This document shows positions 28,298 to 37,118 of a stretch of 64,000 bases of DNA, piece after piece. A program made the translations under genes and the position numbers. The stretch lies in contig NZ_JGVU02000002.1 of NCBI RefSeq assembly GCF_000708755.2, forward strand, positions 992,001 to 1,056,000, read 5' to 3'. Origin of the DNA: Metabacillus indicus LMG 22858. Its GTDB lineage: Bacteria > Bacillota > Bacilli > Bacillales > Bacillaceae. How positions within the stretch are numbered: position 1 is the stretch's first letter; each line of letters opens with the position of its first letter. The notes under the pieces are model-generated. The model worked only from the letters and a program-made list of their open reading frames with translations. It was not told the origin of the DNA and searched no databases.

Positions 28298-28326
28298 TTG
28301 AAAAGTTTTAAAAACAGATTTACAAT
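28298..28326 (+). promoter_or_regulatory. SigA promoter of fer
   Basis: TTGAAA, a 17-bp spacer, then TACAAT. It lies about 114 bp upstream of the fer start codon. Confidence 0.7.
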
Positions 28327-28409
28327 GTATAAATATAAAGAGGTACGCACTCGTTCAGACTTACGTTTTACTCGTGCGCTGACAAATGAATGAAAGTACC
28401 ATATCATAG

Positions 28410-28688
<279 letters not shown>

Positions 28689-28696
28689 CATACGAA

Positions 28697-28720
28697 AACC
28701 CTCCGCATTTGCGGAGGGTT
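28697..28720. terminator. Bidirectional terminator between fer and ribU
   Basis: A 10-bp perfect stem (AACCCTCCGC/GCGGAGGGTT), 4-nt loop, six T on the plus strand and four T on the minus strand. Confidence 0.93.
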
Positions 28721-28731
28721 TTTTATTGGGC

Positions 28732-29313
28732 TTATGCAGCCCGTTTATAGTCATTTTGAGCATGAACCCATGTTTTCAGCTTGGCGAAGATCGCCATAAA
28801 CACAAAGCCCATCACAATACCTTTGATTAAGTTAAACGGCAGAATACCACTAACAATCAGCGCTTTAAGCTCAGGCGCTGCCATTGCAGGTGCATTCAGG
28901 AACCACGTGTAGGCAGGAATAAACAAGTAATAGTTCAGGACGCTCATAGCACCTGCCATGAGGACAGTTCCTGCTGAAAGGCCGATTGCCAGCCCTTTCA
29001 TGCTGTTCATTCTTCTGTACAGATAGGATGCCGGCAGAATATAAAGAACTCCAGCGGTGAAGTTAGCCAGCTGTCCGACAGGTACTCCAGCTGCATTGCC
29101 CATAATAATATAGTGAAGAACATTCTTAAGTGCCTCTACCATAATCCCTGCGCCAGGTCCGTAAAGAATGGCTGCAATAATGGCCGGCACGTCCCCGAAA
29201 TCAAGCTCCAAAAAGCTTGAAAAACCAATCGGGAAATTAAAAATCATCAACACAAACCCAACACTCGCAAGCATCGCAATCGATACCTGCTTTTTGACTT
29301 TACTTTGCTGCAT
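28732..29313 (-). CDS. ribU: Riboflavin ECF transporter S component RibU (FmnP)
   Basis: 193 aa, polytopic. Family hallmarks: the N-terminal VSIAMLASVGFVLM segment, FGDVPAIIAAILYGPGAGI, VEALKN and a C-terminal LPFNLIKGIVMG. It binds riboflavin or FMN and works with the shared EcfA-A'-T energy module. The ATG at 29313 has GGAGAG at 8 nt; a longer open frame reads into the riboswitch terminator and is rejected. Controlled by the FMN riboswitch upstream. Confidence 0.95.
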   Translation of the reverse strand: MQQSKVKKQVSIAMLASVGFVLMIFNFPIGFSSFLELDFGDVPAIIAAILYGPGAGIMVEALKNVLHYIIMGNAAGVPVGQLANFTAGVLYILPASYLYRRMNSMKGLAIGLSAGTVLMAGAMSVLNYYLFIPAYTWFLNAPAMAAPELKALIVSGILPFNLIKGIVMGFVFMAIFAKLKTWVHAQNDYKRAA

Positions 29314-29385
29314 TGCTGCTTCTCTCCTTTTTCGATCCATCCGGAAAGAAAGGAAACGTCCTGTTTTTCCAAGAAAAAATAAAAA

Positions 29386-29410
29386 CCCCAAGTGAAAAAT
29401 CACTGTGGGG
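29386..29410 (-). terminator. Attenuator terminator of the ribU FMN riboswitch
   Basis: Stem CCCCA-AGTGA/TCACT-TGGGG with one mismatch, followed on the minus strand by TTTTTATTTTTT. It lies between the aptamer and the ribU start, so it is the likely expression platform. Confidence 0.85.
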
Positions 29411-29469
29411 AGAATTTAATCAAGGTCAAATAAACGGTTAAAATCTTCATTTTAAACGCCAGAACCTCC

Positions 29470-29603
29470 ATCTTCTCCCATCCAGACTTTACTGTCGGCT
29501 CTGGAATCTCACCAGATCCTGCCATCACAAGGACGGCTCGCGGGCTTTGGAAAAAATATCTTTCCTTACCGCCGGTCGGGAATTTCACCCTGCCCCGAAG
29601 ATA
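29470..29603 (-). promoter_or_regulatory. FMN riboswitch (RFN element) of ribU
   Basis: On the minus strand the conserved RFN blocks occur in order: ATCTTCGGGGCAGGGTGAAA, TTCCCGACCGGCGGT, AGCCCGCGAGCC, GGATCTGGTGAGATTCCAGA, GCCGACAGT and CTGGATGGGAGAAGA. FMN binding is expected to favour the downstream terminator and shut off RibU. Confidence 0.97.
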
Positions 29604-29720
29604 GATCATGTTATTTTGTTTTCGAGATAAGTATACTGCATCTGTTTCAATTTGTGAATACATTTGCTTGCGAAACATCTTTCCAGCAAATGTCTTTATC
29701 GTTGTACCGCGTTAATGTTA

Positions 29721-29749
29721 TTGACACAATAATCTTAATATGATAAATT
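29721..29749 (+). promoter_or_regulatory. SigA promoter of serA
   Basis: TTGACA, a 17-bp spacer, then TAAATT preceded by TGA (extended -10), about 37 bp upstream of the serA start codon. Confidence 0.65.
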
Positions 29750-29785
29750 ATCTGATATTTACTAGATGTACTTAGGGGGATAAAC

Positions 29786-31360
29786 ATGTACCGAATTCTT
29801 GTTTCAGATTCAATGAGTGCAGACGGTCTGCAGCCTTTACTCGAAGCAGAACACGTCGAAGTTGTCCAGAAAAAAGCTGCCGAAGCAGAAGATGAGCTAC
29901 ATACATTTCATGCTTTACTGGTGCGCAGTGCCACAAAAGTCACAGACGAACTGATTGGAAAAATGACCTCTCTTAAGATTATTGCCAGGGCAGGGGTTGG
30001 AATCGATAACATTGATCTTGATGCTGCTACAAAGCACGGCGTCGTCGTCATCAATGCACCTGACGGAAATACCATCTCGACAGCTGAACATACATTTGCC
30101 ATGATGACATCTCTCCTTCGCCATATCCCGCAGGCAACGGTATCTGTTAAATCCAATGAATGGAACCGGAATGCATTTGTCGGCACGGAGCTTTTCGGCA
30201 AAACGCTCGGTATCGTGGGACTCGGCAGAATCGGAACTGAAATTGCAAAGCGAGCACAGGCCTTCGGGGTAAATGTAATCGTATTTGATCCTTTTTTAAC
30301 CCGCGACCGCGCAGCCAAAATATCTGTTAAAAGCGCCACATTGGATGAAGTTCTGACACAGGCGGACATTATCACCGTACATACACCTCTTACTAAAGAG
30401 ACAAGAGGCCTGATCGGGGCTGAATCACTGCCGAAAACAAAAAAAGGCGTTTATTTGCTCAATTGTGCACGTGGAGGAATTATAGATGAGCAAGCCATCA
30501 TCCCTTATCTTGAAAACGGCCATATTGCCGGTGTTGCCCTTGATGTATTTGAAACAGAGCCGCCGGAAAATCATTCGCTTCTGAAATTTGACAATGTGAT
30601 TGCCACACCGCATTTAGGGGCATCAACAAAAGAAGCCCAGCTGAATGTAGCAGCTCAGGTTGCACAGGATGTTCTCGACTTCCTAGATGGAAAGATCGTC
30701 ACTACTTCTGTGAACCTGCCTGCTCTGACAAAGGAAGTATTCGAAAAAATCCAGCCATTTTACAGGCTCGCAAAGAATATGGGCAATATCGTTTCACAGT
30801 GCATGAAAGAGCCTGTACATGATATATCCATTAAATACGAAGGTTCTGTTGCGGAACTTGAAACGTCTTTTGTAACAAAAAGCCTGATTGCAGGATTCCT
30901 GACTCCGCGCGTTGCATCAAATGTCAACGAAGTAAACGCAGGGATGATCGCTAAAGAGCGTGGCATCAGCTTCAGCGAAAAAATCACTTCGAATCAGTCA
31001 GGTTACGAAAACTGTATTACGGTGTCCATTCACGGAGACCAGACTACGTTTGAAATAAAAGGAACACATATTCCGCATTACGGCGAACGCATAGTCGGCA
31101 TCAATTCCTTTAACATTGATTTCTATCCCGCAGGTCACCTTATCTATATTCAGCATACAGATAAGCCGGGAGTCATCGGACGCGTCGGAAGAATTCTCGG
31201 AGATCATGAAGTCAACATCGCAACGATGCAGGTAGGACGAAAAAATGCAGGCGGAGAAGCCATCATGATGCTGTCATTCGACCGCAAGCTTGATGATTCC
31301 CTCATTAAAACCCTTTCTGACATCGATGACATTGTGTCCATAAAACCTATCGAGCTATAA
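29786..31360 (+). CDS. serA: D-3-phosphoglycerate dehydrogenase
   Basis: 524 aa. It oxidises 3-phosphoglycerate to 3-phosphohydroxypyruvate in serine synthesis. Visible: RAGVGIDNID, the NAD loop GLGRIGTEIAKRA (near residue 148), NCARGGIIDE, ATPHLGAST with catalytic His, an intervening domain and a C-terminal ACT domain (from about residue 450: YIQHTDKPGVIGRVG) for serine feedback. The start follows AGGGGGAT. Confidence 0.97.
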   Translation: MYRILVSDSMSADGLQPLLEAEHVEVVQKKAAEAEDELHTFHALLVRSATKVTDELIGKMTSLKIIARAGVGIDNIDLDAATKHGVVVINAPDGNTISTAEHTFAMMTSLLRHIPQATVSVKSNEWNRNAFVGTELFGKTLGIVGLGRIGTEIAKRAQAFGVNVIVFDPFLTRDRAAKISVKSATLDEVLTQADIITVHTPLTKETRGLIGAESLPKTKKGVYLLNCARGGIIDEQAIIPYLENGHIAGVALDVFETEPPENHSLLKFDNVIATPHLGASTKEAQLNVAAQVAQDVLDFLDGKIVTTSVNLPALTKEVFEKIQPFYRLAKNMGNIVSQCMKEPVHDISIKYEGSVAELETSFVTKSLIAGFLTPRVASNVNEVNAGMIAKERGISFSEKITSNQSGYENCITVSIHGDQTTFEIKGTHIPHYGERIVGINSFNIDFYPAGHLIYIQHTDKPGVIGRVGRILGDHEVNIATMQVGRKNAGGEAIMMLSFDRKLDDSLIKTLSDIDDIVSIKPIEL

Positions 31361-31371
31361 GGAATGAATCA

Positions 31372-31406
31372 AAAACGAGCAAGCAGTTGATCTGCTTGCT
31401 CGTTTT
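31372..31406. terminator. Bidirectional terminator between serA and the kinase gene
   Basis: A 15-bp perfect stem (AAAACGAGCAAGCAG/CTGCTTGCTCGTTTT), 5-nt loop. Serves the converging genes; the kinase stop codon overlaps its right arm. Confidence 0.92.
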
Positions 31407-32658
31407 ATATTCTTTTTACGGGAAGGTCAATAACAACTTTAGTGCCCTCTCCCACCTTGCTTGAATACGTGATGGTGCCGCCATGCGACTGGATGATTCT
31501 GTAGCTGACAGTAAGGCCGAGCCCTGTTCCTTTTTCTTTAACGGAATAAAACGGCTCTCCAAGGCGTTTCAGCCTCTCCTCTTCCATGCCTTCCCCGTCA
31601 TCTTCAATCATGATGCGCGCTGATCCGCCTTCTTCAAAAAGAGAGATGGAAATCGTTTTTGATCCTGCTTCAATAGAATTTTTGATGATATTGATAAAAA
31701 CCTGCTTCAGCTGATTCGGTTCGCAGTCAATCTCATTCATCCCTGCGTCCGACTGAAACAAAATGTTGACGCCGTACATATTCGCCTGTGATTCCAGCAG
31801 CGAAATCACGTTGCACATCAGCTTGCTTACATTTGTTTTCGTAAAGCGGATGTTTTGAGGCTTTGCCAGAACAAGCAGCTCTCCGACAATCTCATTGATC
31901 CGGTCAAGCTCATTTTCCATAATCTCATAATACAGTTTATTCACACTGTCGTTTTTGTTCATCAGCTGAACAAACCCTTTTAATGAGGTGAGCGGATTTC
32001 TAATCTCGTGAGCAACGCTCGCGGCAAGGCCTCCGACAACACTGAGCTTTTCTGCTTTTTGAAGGCGGTCCTCCGCTTCTTTCATCTGGGTGATGTCCCG
32101 TCCGATAACGACAAGGGCTTTCCTCGAACCGTCATCGTTGAACAGCGGAACCTTAATCGTATCAAACGTTTTAAAGCTTCCGTCCGGCTGCGGAATCTGT
32201 TCTTCACTTCTGCTGACAGATCCGCTCATCCAGGTCTGCTCGTCCGATTCCTCGCAATAGAGAAGTGCCTCCCTGTAAAATTCCGTATATTCAGCAAGAT
32301 CCCTGTCCCGCTTCCCCTTGTAATCCACTCCCTGAAGGTCAAACAGATTCAACCCGAATGTATTTACCTCAATCCAGCGGCCCTCACCGTCTTTAAAGTT
32401 AACAAAGTCCACCATAGAATTAATAAGCGACAGCAGCTTTTCTTTTTCACGCTCAAGCTCTTGAAACTGTTCATTTTTGCTGATCAAATATTTTATGAAG
32501 ATAAAAGTGGCTGCAATGAACAACACAGCTTTTATTTTTGAAATTGCAATAAATGTGTAGATGTCATAATCAAGCAGTGCAATCAAATGGTCTGTGCCAA
32601 ATACCCACACGATGCTTAGTAAAACATAGAAATATAAAACCTTTTTCATTTTTGACAT
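31405..32658 (-). CDS. PAS-domain sensor histidine kinase (sporulation-kinase-like)
   Basis: 417 aa. Two N-terminal membrane segments (about residues 6-28 and 37-60), a PAS domain (about 75-195), a dimerisation/phosphoacceptor domain with VAHEIRNPLTSLKGF (phosphorylated His near residue 216) and an ATPase domain with NIIKNSIEA, DDGEGM and GTGLGLTVS. The architecture is close to KinC and other Spo0F/Spo0A kinases, and no response regulator is adjacent, which also fits an orphan phosphorelay kinase. The signal is unknown. Start behind GGGAGA. Confidence 0.88.
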   Translation of the reverse strand: MSKMKKVLYFYVLLSIVWVFGTDHLIALLDYDIYTFIAISKIKAVLFIAATFIFIKYLISKNEQFQELEREKEKLLSLINSMVDFVNFKDGEGRWIEVNTFGLNLFDLQGVDYKGKRDRDLAEYTEFYREALLYCEESDEQTWMSGSVSRSEEQIPQPDGSFKTFDTIKVPLFNDDGSRKALVVIGRDITQMKEAEDRLQKAEKLSVVGGLAASVAHEIRNPLTSLKGFVQLMNKNDSVNKLYYEIMENELDRINEIVGELLVLAKPQNIRFTKTNVSKLMCNVISLLESQANMYGVNILFQSDAGMNEIDCEPNQLKQVFINIIKNSIEAGSKTISISLFEEGGSARIMIEDDGEGMEEERLKRLGEPFYSVKEKGTGLGLTVSYRIIQSHGGTITYSSKVGEGTKVVIDLPVKRI

Positions 32659-32768
32659 GTATGTCTCCCGAAATTAAGATGTAGACTTCCATTTTACTAC
32701 TAAATCCGGGAAAAGGGATAGGCATTGGCTGAAATTTTTACAGCAGGAATGTTTTTTCATGTAAAAAA

Positions 32769-32794
32769 AGACCGCGGGCATCAGCCTGCAGTCT
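32769..32794 (-). terminator. Terminator of the PHP phosphatase gene
   Basis: An 11-bp stem (AGACTGCAGGC/GCCCGCGGTCT, one mismatch) with a T-run on the minus strand, just past the stop at 32801. Confidence 0.88.
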
Positions 32795-32800
32795 CCTTCT

Positions 32801-33613
32801 TCAATCTAATGGAACTTCTTTCCGCTCGCCTTTTGAAAATGTCATCAGCGAAGTGTAGCCCACTCTCTTAGCAAGAGCCACAGCCTGGTCATAATCTGCG
32901 CCAACATCACCCGGGACATGCGCATCCGAAGATAGGACAATCGGAATTTGCTTTTGATGGCACAGCTTTAAGAGCCTTTCATCAGGATACAGTTCACCGA
33001 CTGGCTTTCTTAGCCCTGCAGTGCTGATCTCAACGCATGTCTTGGACTGGGCAAGAGCATCTGTCGCCCGGTCATACTGCTTCATCAGAAACTCTTCATC
33101 ATCCGGGACGTATTTAAAAATTTTGACAAGATCCAGGTGGCCGACGATATCAAACAGATTCGATTGGGCAAGGGTTACGACCTGGCCGAAATAGTGTTCA
33201 TATACTTCTTTTACATTACGCTTGTCCCATTCATGCAAATATTCCTTCAGGTCAATTCCAAAGTCATCCACCCAGTGTATGGAACCGATCACATAATCAA
33301 AATCATATGTATCAATAAACGACTTCATTTCAGCATGTCTGCCAGGCGTATAGTCCATTTCGATCGACATTTTCACATCAATTCCCTGATTCCATGCTTC
33401 GTGAAAAAGAGACACGTAATCCTTCATATCATAGTAGCGCCTCTCATCTACCCATGGGTTGCTCAGAATGTTTTTTGTCTGATAAAAATGATAGGCATGC
33501 TCGGAAATTCCGAAATGCTGGATGCCTTTTGCGGCAGCTTCATCTGTAAATTCCTTCAAATAATCAAGCGTCAAAGTGCCTCTTTCGAGATGATTGTGAT
33601 AGTCGGTGCGCAT
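32801..33613 (-). CDS. PHP-domain phosphatase (histidinol-phosphatase family)
   Basis: 270 aa. Metal-binding PHP motifs are visible: DYHNH (residues 4-8), SEHAY, SIEMDY, GSIHW, GHLD and a late SSDAHVPGD. This is the HisJ/HisK type, which hydrolyses histidinol phosphate in Bacillus, but the gene is not near other his genes, so the physiological substrate is unproven. Start behind GGGGGGAG. It sits between the kinase and peptidase genes and has its own terminator. Confidence 0.87.
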   Translation of the reverse strand: MRTDYHNHLERGTLTLDYLKEFTDEAAAKGIQHFGISEHAYHFYQTKNILSNPWVDERRYYDMKDYVSLFHEAWNQGIDVKMSIEMDYTPGRHAEMKSFIDTYDFDYVIGSIHWVDDFGIDLKEYLHEWDKRNVKEVYEHYFGQVVTLAQSNLFDIVGHLDLVKIFKYVPDDEEFLMKQYDRATDALAQSKTCVEISTAGLRKPVGELYPDERLLKLCHQKQIPIVLSSDAHVPGDVGADYDQAVALAKRVGYTSLMTFSKGERKEVPLD

Positions 33614-33683
33614 TGTCTGCTCCCCCCGCGAAGTTTTGTCCTATTATATCGCTTTTTGGAAAGTGTGACAATGTATTTTCAGT

Positions 33684-34532
33684 TTATTTAGAAGAAGCTG
33701 AAGAATGAGTAATTTTCAGCGTTTGGTCAGGAAAAATCGCTTCAGATGACAGATCATTTTCTTGCTTCAGCTGCTGCACTGTGATCTGTAGCTGTTCAGC
33801 TATTGAAAACAGGGTGTCTCCTTTTTTAACGGTGTACTGGCTCACGGAAGCCGTTCTTTGCTCAATCATCAGCTTCTGGCCTGCGTATAAATGGTCAGAT
33901 ACAAGGCCGTTTATCTTCTTCAGACCTTCTACGCTCAGTCCATTTTTGTTGGCAATTCCCCACAGCGTGTCCCCTTTTTGGACAGTGACAGATCCATCTT
34001 CAGCAGCAGGCTGTGCCGTCGCGGGTATTGCTTCTATAGAGTGGGCTGCCACCATGATAAATGGATCAACAGCCTGTTTTTTGTCGTATGTCCATTTTCC
34101 TTTATGTACTTCAAAATGCAGATGAGTTCCTCTTGAAACACCGGTATTGCCGATCACGCCGATTTTTTGGCCCCTTGCTACTTGTTCCCCTTCTAAAACG
34201 GTCCTTTTGCTCAGATGGGCATAGACCGTTTCATATCCTTCAGGGTGAGAAATAAAGACGACGTGGCCGTATGTACTTGAAAGATAGGATTTTGTCACGG
34301 TTCCTGACTGTACGGCTGAAATGGCCGTTCCTTCAGGTGCTGCGATATCAATTCCTTTATGTTTTCCGCTTCTTGTTCCGAATGTGTCTGTTATCGTGCC
34401 CTTGACGGGATGAATCCAGCTTTTGTCTTCAGCTGGACTTTCTGCTTTTGCCAGTGTTCCTCCGACAAAGAGCAACATGACGCATATTCCGACAATCAGA
34501 GCGATGGATAACCTTCTTAGCAAATCTAACAT
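33684..34532 (-). CDS. Secreted M23 peptidase with two LysM domains
   Basis: 282 aa. A signal peptide (about residues 1-30, cleavage near AKA), an M23 metallopeptidase domain (about 40-155) with HKGIDIA, a GHVVFISH strand and the zinc motif HLHFEVH, then two LysM domains (VTVQKGDTLWGIANKNG and YTVKKGDTLFSIAEQLQ) that hold it in the cell wall. It probably cleaves peptide crosslinks. Related to LytH-type sporulation endopeptidases, but the LysM pair is C-terminal. Start behind AGGGGG. Confidence 0.92.
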   Translation of the reverse strand: MLDLLRRLSIALIVGICVMLLFVGGTLAKAESPAEDKSWIHPVKGTITDTFGTRSGKHKGIDIAAPEGTAISAVQSGTVTKSYLSSTYGHVVFISHPEGYETVYAHLSKRTVLEGEQVARGQKIGVIGNTGVSRGTHLHFEVHKGKWTYDKKQAVDPFIMVAAHSIEAIPATAQPAAEDGSVTVQKGDTLWGIANKNGLSVEGLKKINGLVSDHLYAGQKLMIEQRTASVSQYTVKKGDTLFSIAEQLQITVQQLKQENDLSSEAIFPDQTLKITHSSASSK

Positions 34533-35044
34533 GAGTTCCCCCTAGTTTGTTCATTTGTCAAAAAATGACCAATACTAGTATTATGCAGTCTTTGCCAATT
34601 CATACGTTAAAGTTGTGTGAAGACGTGGGGGGTTGAGTGAGTGTTATTTTTGCAGCATCCTGTTAGATAAGACTTAATTATTTACTGTTATCTTTAATGG
34701 AAGGCTGACTTTGTGGGGATTGTTGGTCTGAAGGTATACCCGTTTCCTTGCGCTCCAGTCACTTGCTTTCCGCGGGGAGTGCCGGGAGCCTCCTCACTTC
34801 GTTTGTGGGGTCTCCCGTGCCCTCTTTATCCCGCAGGAGTCAAGTGCCTTCCGCTTCAGTCCACTGGTGAGTCGGGAATAAACTGCAGGCGGGAGTATAT
34901 AGTATAAAAACATTCATTAATTCAATGTGACGGTCCTAGTCATTCAATTTACGTTATGGGAGAAGAAGCAAAAATACTCAGTTCCTTATTAAACTGAGTG
35001 AATCAGGTATTCAAATAAAACACTCGAATATAGAAGAAGTAAAG
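34533..35044. other. Gene-free gap at the left edge of the AT-rich block
   Basis: Holds the upstream region of the M23 peptidase gene, the GC-rich palindromic repeat, and near 34976-34999 an 8-bp stem hairpin (ACTCAGTT/AACTGAGT). No further gene is supported. Confidence 0.6.
34748..34875. repeat. Bacillaceae-type intergenic palindromic repeat
   Basis: A ~128-bp GC-rich element in an otherwise AT-rich gap. Inner arms are CCGCGGGGAGTGCCGGGAGC and GTCTCCCGTGCCCTCTTTAT, followed by CCCGCAGGAGTC, so the RNA or single strand folds into a long hairpin. I recognise its core (CTTTCCGCGGGG, GGGTCTCCC, CCCGCAGGAGTCAAGTGCCTTCCGCT) as a repeat spread through many Bacillus genomes. An open frame across it is spurious. 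Confidence 0.7.
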
Positions 35045-35332
35045 TTACGCTACACCAAAAACGTGAGACATGATAATGCCTGTAATTAATCCAGCAATAA
35101 GAAAAGTTGGGATAGACAGTAAAATCTTTTTTCTTAATGAAATCGTATAAAACTGTTTATACAATCTGGCCAAAAGAGTGAAAAAAACAACAAAAATAGA
35201 TAGAGATATTATAGTTGCTACTAAATCAACTTCTGTAAAGGGCGGATTGAGGTAACCATCAAAATAATAATTTACAATAACCAATAAACTAAACAATATA
35301 AACTCATAAGAAAGAAATTTCAAATAATGCAT
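35045..35332 (-). CDS. Hypothetical membrane protein, 95 aa
   Basis: Three membrane segments (about residues 8-25, 36-58 and 70-92) with basic loops between (YKQFYTISLRKK). No known family recognised. Low-GC coding sequence, like the next eight genes. The start ATG has GAGGTGTAG upstream. Role unknown. Confidence 0.6.
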   Translation of the reverse strand: MHYLKFLSYEFILFSLLVIVNYYFDGYLNPPFTEVDLVATIISLSIFVVFFTLLARLYKQFYTISLRKKILLSIPTFLIAGLITGIIMSHVFGVA

Positions 35333-35377
35333 TAACTACACCTCTTATCTACAATGTAACTGATCATCACTCAATAT

Positions 35378-35449
35378 CCCGCCAGATTCCACAATAAGAA
35401 AAGGAGATCACGCTTTGCAGTAATCGCCCCTTATACCGGAATAAATTTA
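35378..35449. repeat. Intergenic repeat R1, copy 1
   Basis: Contains CCACAATAAGAAAAGGAGAT, then a TGCAGTAATCGCCCCTTATA stretch and GAATAAA. Copies 2 and 3 lie at 39361 and 36561. Each sits between two genes of the AT-rich block. Confidence 0.6.
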
Positions 35450-35487
35450 ATGCTTGGACTATAGCAATCCATTTTTCCGTTAATATT

Positions 35488-35736
35488 TTATAAAGGTTTT
35501 CTCTTAAACAATTTTAATAAACCAAAGAGAATGGAATATATAATAAATACATTCAAAAGAAGTCCCCATATTTCAAAACTGAATTGACCATCTCCATAGT
35601 AACCAAGCCATTGAGCCGGTATCCCAAAGAATCTATAAGTGCCCTCATTCCAGTATCCTATGTTAGGAATAAAAGCTATTAAAACCGTTAGAATTAGCGC
35701 AATGAGAATAAGAAATTTCTTATTAATTGATCTCAA
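35488..35736 (-). CDS. Hypothetical membrane protein, 82 aa
   Basis: Two membrane segments (about residues 8-26 and 52-74), with an extracytoplasmic loop rich in Gly/Tyr/Trp (GYWNEGTYRFFGIPAQWLGYYGDGQF) and a basic end (KLFKRKPL). The family is not recognised with confidence. It resembles small membrane proteins common in Bacillus accessory regions. A weak ribosome site only. Confidence 0.6.
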   Translation of the reverse strand: MRSINKKFLILIALILTVLIAFIPNIGYWNEGTYRFFGIPAQWLGYYGDGQFSFEIWGLLLNVFIIYSILFGLLKLFKRKPL

Positions 35737-35812
35737 AACAGAATCAACTCCATATATTTAAGCCTCAATCCCTTTTGAACTAGAGCGCCCTCCATTTTAA
35801 ATTAGGGAAAGA

Positions 35813-36001
35813 TCAGTCCTTATCCCTAATCATTAAATTGGCCAGTATCCCACATACAATAATAGTCAATCCAGCAAAAATTCCGGCGTATATTCTATTG
35901 TTCCAGTCTATAAGAAAATTTGCGATAGTCATTACTGTGGCAGCAATAAAGGACATGAGAATTGTCTGAGGGATATTTAATTTCAATTTTAATTTTTCCA
36001 T
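35813..36001 (-). CDS. Hypothetical small membrane protein, 62 aa
   Basis: Two membrane segments (about residues 11-29 and 35-56), a basic N-terminus and the tail MIRDKD. Start behind GGAGATAT. No family recognised. Confidence 0.6.
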   Translation of the reverse strand: MEKLKLKLNIPQTILMSFIAATVMTIANFLIDWNNRIYAGIFAGLTIIVCGILANLMIRDKD

Positions 36002-36052
36002 AAAAATATCTCCTATTCAGTTTTAGTGTTACTTCGATTAGTGAAGAATTAC

Positions 36053-36538
36053 TTAAGGGTTATTTACAGATACCGTTTCTTCAAACTTCAATCCAAAGTG
36101 ACTATATGTTATATGCAATCTTTCTATGGGTTCGTTATGTACAACACTTATTCCATAACTTTTATCATTTATAGTTGCCGTTCCATCATTCATCTTTTCT
36201 AACTGGGTTATTGGTGATGTGTCGGACTCAATATCAATAGTATCAATATTACTAATGCCAAATTCCTTTTCGTCGAACGTTTTGGATATAACGAAACCTT
36301 TAAGGGGATTTGTGACCTGTATTTTAAGCTTTATAGGTTCATTGTAATTATTCACCAGGACTTCATTAATCTTCAGTTTCCCAAACCCCTTATTCCCTAT
36401 TGCAACAACAACTGCTTTATTATCTTGTGTTGAACCAACTGTACCACTGACCAATGGAGAATTGATTTTGAGAAAAGAATAAAGTCCAACAAGTACTATT
36501 ATTATGCTTAGAGCTATAATCAAAATGAATTTCTTCAT
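36053..36538 (-). CDS. Hypothetical membrane-anchored protein, 161 aa
   Basis: One N-terminal hydrophobic segment (about residues 4-24) acts as signal anchor; the rest is a beta-rich extracellular domain without recognised family (for example GNKGFGKLKINEVLVNN and HITYSHFGLKFEETVSV). Start behind GGGGGTTAAGGA. The fold may be immunoglobulin-like, judged only from the strand pattern. Confidence 0.6.
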   Translation of the reverse strand: MKKFILIIALSIIIVLVGLYSFLKINSPLVSGTVGSTQDNKAVVVAIGNKGFGKLKINEVLVNNYNEPIKLKIQVTNPLKGFVISKTFDEKEFGISNIDTIDIESDTSPITQLEKMNDGTATINDKSYGISVVHNEPIERLHITYSHFGLKFEETVSVNNP

Positions 36539-36560
36539 GTTCCTTAACCCCCTTACTATG

Positions 36561-36600
36561 AGGAGATGATCAATTTGTGCAGAAATCGCCTCCGATTGTT
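36561..36600. repeat. Intergenic repeat R1, copy 3 (short)
   Basis: Minus strand GAGGCGATTTCTGCACAAAT followed by TGATCATCTCC, which aligns with GGGGCGATTACTGCAAAGCG...TGATCTCC of copy 1. It lies between two genes of the AT-rich block. Confidence 0.45.
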
Positions 36601-36618
36601 AAATATCAAAAAACGAAT

Positions 36619-37047
36619 TTAATGAAATAGGTCTCTAATTTCTAGGAGGGCTTTTCTTGATTCTTCTATTTTATATACTTCCAGTTCAAATGAGCCTTTT
36701 TGTTGTACGGGTTCAAGAACAGGATTAAGATCACTTGAATAATACGTTTTATTTAATGTATATCTGATTTGGCAAGTCGAAGGACTTACCTTATTCGCAT
36801 TAATAATCACTTCTTCAGGGCTCATACTTGTAAAAGTATGCTGAAAAGTATCTATAAAAGAAATATCTTTGCTTTCACCCAAAAATTTTTCAATGTTTGA
36901 TAATTCAATCCAGACATTTGGTAAAGCTGCTGTAAATCCCCGATTATGAACTTCTAAGTCTACACATATGCTCGGCAAACGATATTCCACTTCTTTTAAT
37001 ATATATTCGAAATAAGAGAACTCATCTTTTGAAAATATCTTTGTCAT
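36619..37047 (-). CDS. Hypothetical cytoplasmic protein, 142 aa
   Basis: No signal peptide or membrane segment. Alternating acidic and hydrophobic segments, with two Cys. No recognised domain. Its size, solubility and position among small membrane proteins are like those of immunity proteins, but no toxin gene is adjacent, so I make no functional call. Confidence 0.6.
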   Translation of the reverse strand: MTKIFSKDEFSYFEYILKEVEYRLPSICVDLEVHNRGFTAALPNVWIELSNIEKFLGESKDISFIDTFQHTFTSMSPEEVIINANKVSPSTCQIRYTLNKTYYSSDLNPVLEPVQQKGSFELEVYKIEESRKALLEIRDLFH

Positions 37048-37118
37048 CTATAACCAAATCCTTTTTATTGCTTAAATAAAATCTTTCGTAAAAGAGATAT
37101 GTACCTATGTGCCGCAAT

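Noticed and set aside
29400-29678. 92-aa frame over the ribU riboswitch
   Set aside because: It is the RFN aptamer sequence read as protein.
34713-34907. 64-aa frame in the GC-rich palindromic repeat
   Set aside because: Composition follows the repeat; no ribosome site.
36619-37047. Calling the 142-aa protein an immunity protein
   Set aside because: No toxin or polymorphic toxin gene lies adjacent; size and solubility alone are not enough.
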